Below are positions 5,954-8,555 of a DNA stretch of 8,555 nt, piece by piece. The position numbers and the translations under genes are program-made. Position 1 is the stretch's first letter. Each line of letters opens with the position of its first letter. Under the pieces are notes generated by a model. It did no database searches. It had not been told where the DNA came from and was given only the letters and a program-made list of their open reading frames with translations. Origin of the DNA: Bacteroidia bacterium (GTDB taxonomy: Bacteria; Bacteroidota; Bacteroidia; Bacteroidales; Azobacteroidaceae); NCBI GenBank assembly GCA_025999115.1, contig BNWW01000077.1, positions 1-8,555 of the forward strand, read 5' to 3'.

Positions 5954-8555
5954 ATGGTTATGAAGTCCTTACGATATATTTTTATAATTTTGATATTGTT
6001 TGTATTCGGTTTGAATACACAGGCACGAGTTATAACCTATCCGGTACAGGTTAACACCCAACTGATACCGCCCTATACGCCGTATGTCCCGCAATATTAC
6101 TCCGGCAGTTTTCCGAAACTGAAAGTAACTATCGTTAATAACGACTTCCAAAGTCCGCCCCTGCGCGTGTTTTTGCGAATGAAAATACAGTCGAGTACCT
6201 TTTCGATGTACACGCCGGAATATAAACAGATATTCTTTGCAACATTAGATCCGGGCATGCCGTTACAAATCGCTTCGCAGGATTTAGCCGTCTTTTTTCG
6301 AGCGGAAAATTTTCAGTGCACCGGATATAAATCCACCTTTTTGAACAGCCAACAATTCCCCGACGACTTTTACACTTTCCATTTTGAAGTCTATGATGCT
6401 GCCACGGGACAATTGTTAAGCAGTCCGACCATGGGGCGAGCCATGGCAAGAATCATGCTGGGCGAACCGCCCGTTCCGCAGTTGCCCGAAAAAGGCAAGA
6501 CCATTTCCGAAACGCCTTTTCCCAATATCATGTTCAATTGGCGGCCGGCGCTGAATCTGCCCGCAGGCTATAATGTTGAATATGAATTTAGCATGGCTGA
6601 AATTTACGACAAAAAGGTAAATCCCGAAGCGGCCTTTACTTATTCCAGAATACTTTATACCGAACGGACACCGGCGCCCTCTTTCATTCACGGTCTTTCC
6701 CAGCCGATGCTGATTCCGGGCATGCGCTATGCGTGGCGGGTAAGAGCCATTGCCAAACAGGGCATTGAAGAAACAAGCGTAATTAAAAACAACGGTTTTA
6801 GTCAAGTGTTTTGGTTCGACTATGCCGCTGATTGCAATATCGTTACCACCTTGGGCGCCATCTACGAAAACAACAAAGTAAATATCACGTGGCAGGATGT
6901 AAACGCGATGAATTATACGGTCGAATATCGCAAGAAAAATTCATCCAAATGGTACACCGGCGAAATTACGCAACCGGAATTATGCACGGTTTATAACTTA
7001 AAAAATGATACGGAATATGAATATCGCGTGGGTAGCCGGTGTGTAATCAACGATGCGTATCAGTACAGTGCAATTAAAGGTATAAAAATACCGAGCAAAG
7101 AAGATTTGCAGCAGGAGCGGCAACGCAATTGCGGCATCATGCCGGATACGAAAATCACGAACAAAACACCGATAGAACAATTGATTCCCGGGCAACCGGT
7201 TTTGGCGGGGGATTTTCCGGTGTTCATCTCTAAAGTTACAGGTTCCGGCAGGTTTTCGGGCGAGGGCTATGTGGGTATTCCCTACATTGGCAATTTAAAA
7301 GTAGCGGTTACTTTTAAAGACATCGTGGTTAACACGGATAGTCGTTTGATTTCGGGGTATTTTGAAACGAAGTATGATGCGGTTAATAACATGACAGTCG
7401 ATATAGACCAAGCGCTGACCGGGGGTAAAGGCGTTGGTGACGTACGCACCGGAGAAGAAAAAGCGGCTTATACGGTTGATTACAATATTAATCCCGATAT
7501 AAAAGTGCTACCGGTAAAAGCGGATGGGACGAAAGATGAAATAGCAGAAGGTGGTAACTATACGCTAACCAAAGGCGAAAACGAGAAATATGTTTTTATT
7601 ATTACCGATGCGGAAGGCAAAGAACATACCGTGGAAACGGATGCAATGCCTGCCACCATTGAAGATGCAAGCGGGAATACGTTTGCTGTTGATGAAAAAG
7701 GCAGTATTACGCCGCTATCAAGCAAAACAGAAATAACACTTGACCCGAATACAAAAAACACGCCGCGACCGGATCTTGCGACCTTGGAATTTCAAGCAAC
7801 CGCCAATACAAAGTATGCGGTTGATAATTACAAAGAAGTTTATGCCAAAGTAACGGAGTATTTCCTCAAATACAAGCCTACTACCGACGATATGATTGCT
7901 TCGGCCAAGTTTATGGTGCCGGGAGCAAGCGATGAAATCTTTGTGAAAGTAACTGATTCTAAATCAGAGTTTAATCCCGAAAAAGTACATTTTGTTACAG
8001 ATAAAGGCAAAGAATATCAAAAAGGCAATTATGATACAACAAATAAAGGTTGGACTATCACTCTTTTAGGTAGCGCTGCCGACGATGGACAAAACTTGTA
8101 TGTTGTACAGGAAGAAGCGAAAGGGAAATATGCGACTTTGGCCAAGTTGAATATTTATTCGTATGAACCTAAGCGTTTGAAAGTGAAATTAGTTCCGGTC
8201 AATGGGTTTACAAATGGTTTTACTGCAAATAATGTTGCGACACAATTAAATGCTATATATAATAAGGTAGGAATTAGTTGTGAAGTAGAAATGGAAAGCA
8301 GTTTCGATTACGAACCATTGCAAACGAAAGCATTCAATGTTACCGGTAGTGGTCTATTTTCAACTTTGACCGACGATATGAAAGCGATTAACGCCGCCTA
8401 TCAAGAAGCTAATCCCGAAGACAACGCTGCTTGCCTGTTTATTATAGAGAATGTTACGGGTGCAGATGGAGTAGTTGGCGATATGCCGAGAGATAAACAA
8501 TTCGGGTATTTATTTCAAGGTTCTACTGCTCAAACGATAGCACACGAAATAGGGC
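5954..8555 (+). CDS. Large secreted protein with fibronectin type III-like domains and a putative HExxH metallopeptidase domain (3' partial)
   Basis: The frame is open from the ATG at 5954 to the last base (867 complete codons, no stop), so the gene continues beyond the window. An ATG at 5960 is equally good and gives MKSLRYIF directly. A signal peptide (hydrophobic IFIILILFVFGL, cleavage near NTQA) makes it an exported protein. Residues about 27-175 form a beta-rich N-terminal domain. A fibronectin type III-like domain lies near 190-280 (FNWRPAL, GMRYAWRVRAIA). A clearer one is at 293-378 (VNITWQDV, YTVEYRKK, YNLKNDTEYEYRVGSRC). Residues 392-495 form an unassigned beta domain (AGDFPVFISKVTG, GYVGIPYIGNLKVAVTF). 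From about 741 (RLKVKLVPVNG) a domain leads to TIAHEIG at 861-867. The next codon begins with C, as His would, so HEIGH is likely. That is the zinc-binding motif of metallopeptidases. Its position right behind the barrel gene suggests one operon. Function beyond secretion is uncertain, and a variable C-terminal effector is possible but unseen. Confidence 0.85.
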   Translation, partial: MVMKSLRYIFIILILFVFGLNTQARVITYPVQVNTQLIPPYTPYVPQYYSGSFPKLKVTIVNNDFQSPPLRVFLRMKIQSSTFSMYTPEYKQIFFATLDPGMPLQIASQDLAVFFRAENFQCTGYKSTFLNSQQFPDDFYTFHFEVYDAATGQLLSSPTMGRAMARIMLGEPPVPQLPEKGKTISETPFPNIMFNWRPALNLPAGYNVEYEFSMAEIYDKKVNPEAAFTYSRILYTERTPAPSFIHGLSQPMLIPGMRYAWRVRAIAKQGIEETSVIKNNGFSQVFWFDYAADCNIVTTLGAIYENNKVNITWQDVNAMNYTVEYRKKNSSKWYTGEITQPELCTVYNLKNDTEYEYRVGSRCVINDAYQYSAIKGIKIPSKEDLQQERQRNCGIMPDTKITNKTPIEQLIPGQPVLAGDFPVFISKVTGSGRFSGEGYVGIPYIGNLKVAVTFKDIVVNTDSRLISGYFETKYDAVNNMTVDIDQALTGGKGVGDVRTGEEKAAYTVDYNINPDIKVLPVKADGTKDEIAEGGNYTLTKGENEKYVFIITDAEGKEHTVETDAMPATIEDASGNTFAVDEKGSITPLSSKTEITLDPNTKNTPRPDLATLEFQATANTKYAVDNYKEVYAKVTEYFLKYKPTTDDMIASAKFMVPGASDEIFVKVTDSKSEFNPEKVHFVTDKGKEYQKGNYDTTNKGWTITLLGSAADDGQNLYVVQEEAKGKYATLAKLNIYSYEPKRLKVKLVPVNGFTNGFTANNVATQLNAIYNKVGISCEVEMESSFDYEPLQTKAFNVTGSGLFSTLTDDMKAINAAYQEANPEDNAACLFIIENVTGADGVVGDMPRDKQFGYLFQGSTAQTIAHEIG
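6830..7087 (+). other. Fibronectin type III domain (within the partial secreted protein)
   Basis: Residues 293-378 show the Fn3 strand pattern: a Trp in strand B (VNITWQDV), the strand C pair YTVEYRKK, the L-x-x-x-T-x-Y-x-Y-x-V core (NLKNDTEYEYRV) and a closing strand. Two Cys (294 and about 364) could form a disulfide in the exported protein. Such domains usually act as spacers or binding modules in Bacteroidota surface proteins. Confidence 0.7.

Noticed and set aside
5969..7761. Minus-strand open frames opposite the third gene (5969-6151, 6135-6449, 6416-6805, 6998-7195, 7558-7761)
   Set aside because: The plus-strand frame from 5954 is unbroken to the window end and has a signal peptide and domains. 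These are shadows.

Overview
The window looks like a piece of a Bacteroidota chromosome. The first protein has tandem SprB-type repeats and ends in a type A sorting domain of the type IX secretion system (T9SS), a pathway known only from this phylum. The second gene is a Gram-negative outer-membrane beta-barrel, and start sites lack clear Shine-Dalgarno sequences, as is usual there. The exact genus cannot be read from the sequence.

Layout: an AT-rich leader of about 160 bases holds a perfect 14-bp palindrome, a possible Bacteroidetes-type promoter and an 11-bp inverted repeat. Three plus-strand genes follow with essentially no space between them: (1) a giant SprB-repeat, T9SS-sorted surface protein (161-4240); (2) an outer-membrane beta-barrel protein (4237-5949) that overlaps gene 1 by 4 bases (ATGA); (3) a large secreted modular protein (5954 to beyond the window end) with a signal peptide, fibronectin type III-like domains, an uncharacterised beta-rich domain and the start of a zinc metallopeptidase motif (HEIG, cut by the window edge). 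The spacing suggests one transcript. Gene 3 is open to the last base and is therefore partial. No convincing minus-strand gene, RNA gene, CRISPR array or insertion sequence was seen.

Together the genes look like a cell-surface or secretion module: a long repetitive adhesin exported by T9SS, a co-translated barrel in the outer membrane, and a large multidomain exported protein with a putative protease domain. That architecture resembles the long Bacteroidetes proteins thought to carry variable C-terminal effector domains, but any effector would lie outside the window. The joint function is inference.

The main anomaly is the 5' end of gene 1. The reading frame continues protein-like upstream to a stop at 101-103 without an ATG. 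The only starts are a TTG at 161 or an ATG at 191, and neither yields a signal peptide, although a T9SS sorting domain normally requires one. The gene is either 5'-truncated or decayed, or its true N-terminus is encoded in an unusual way.
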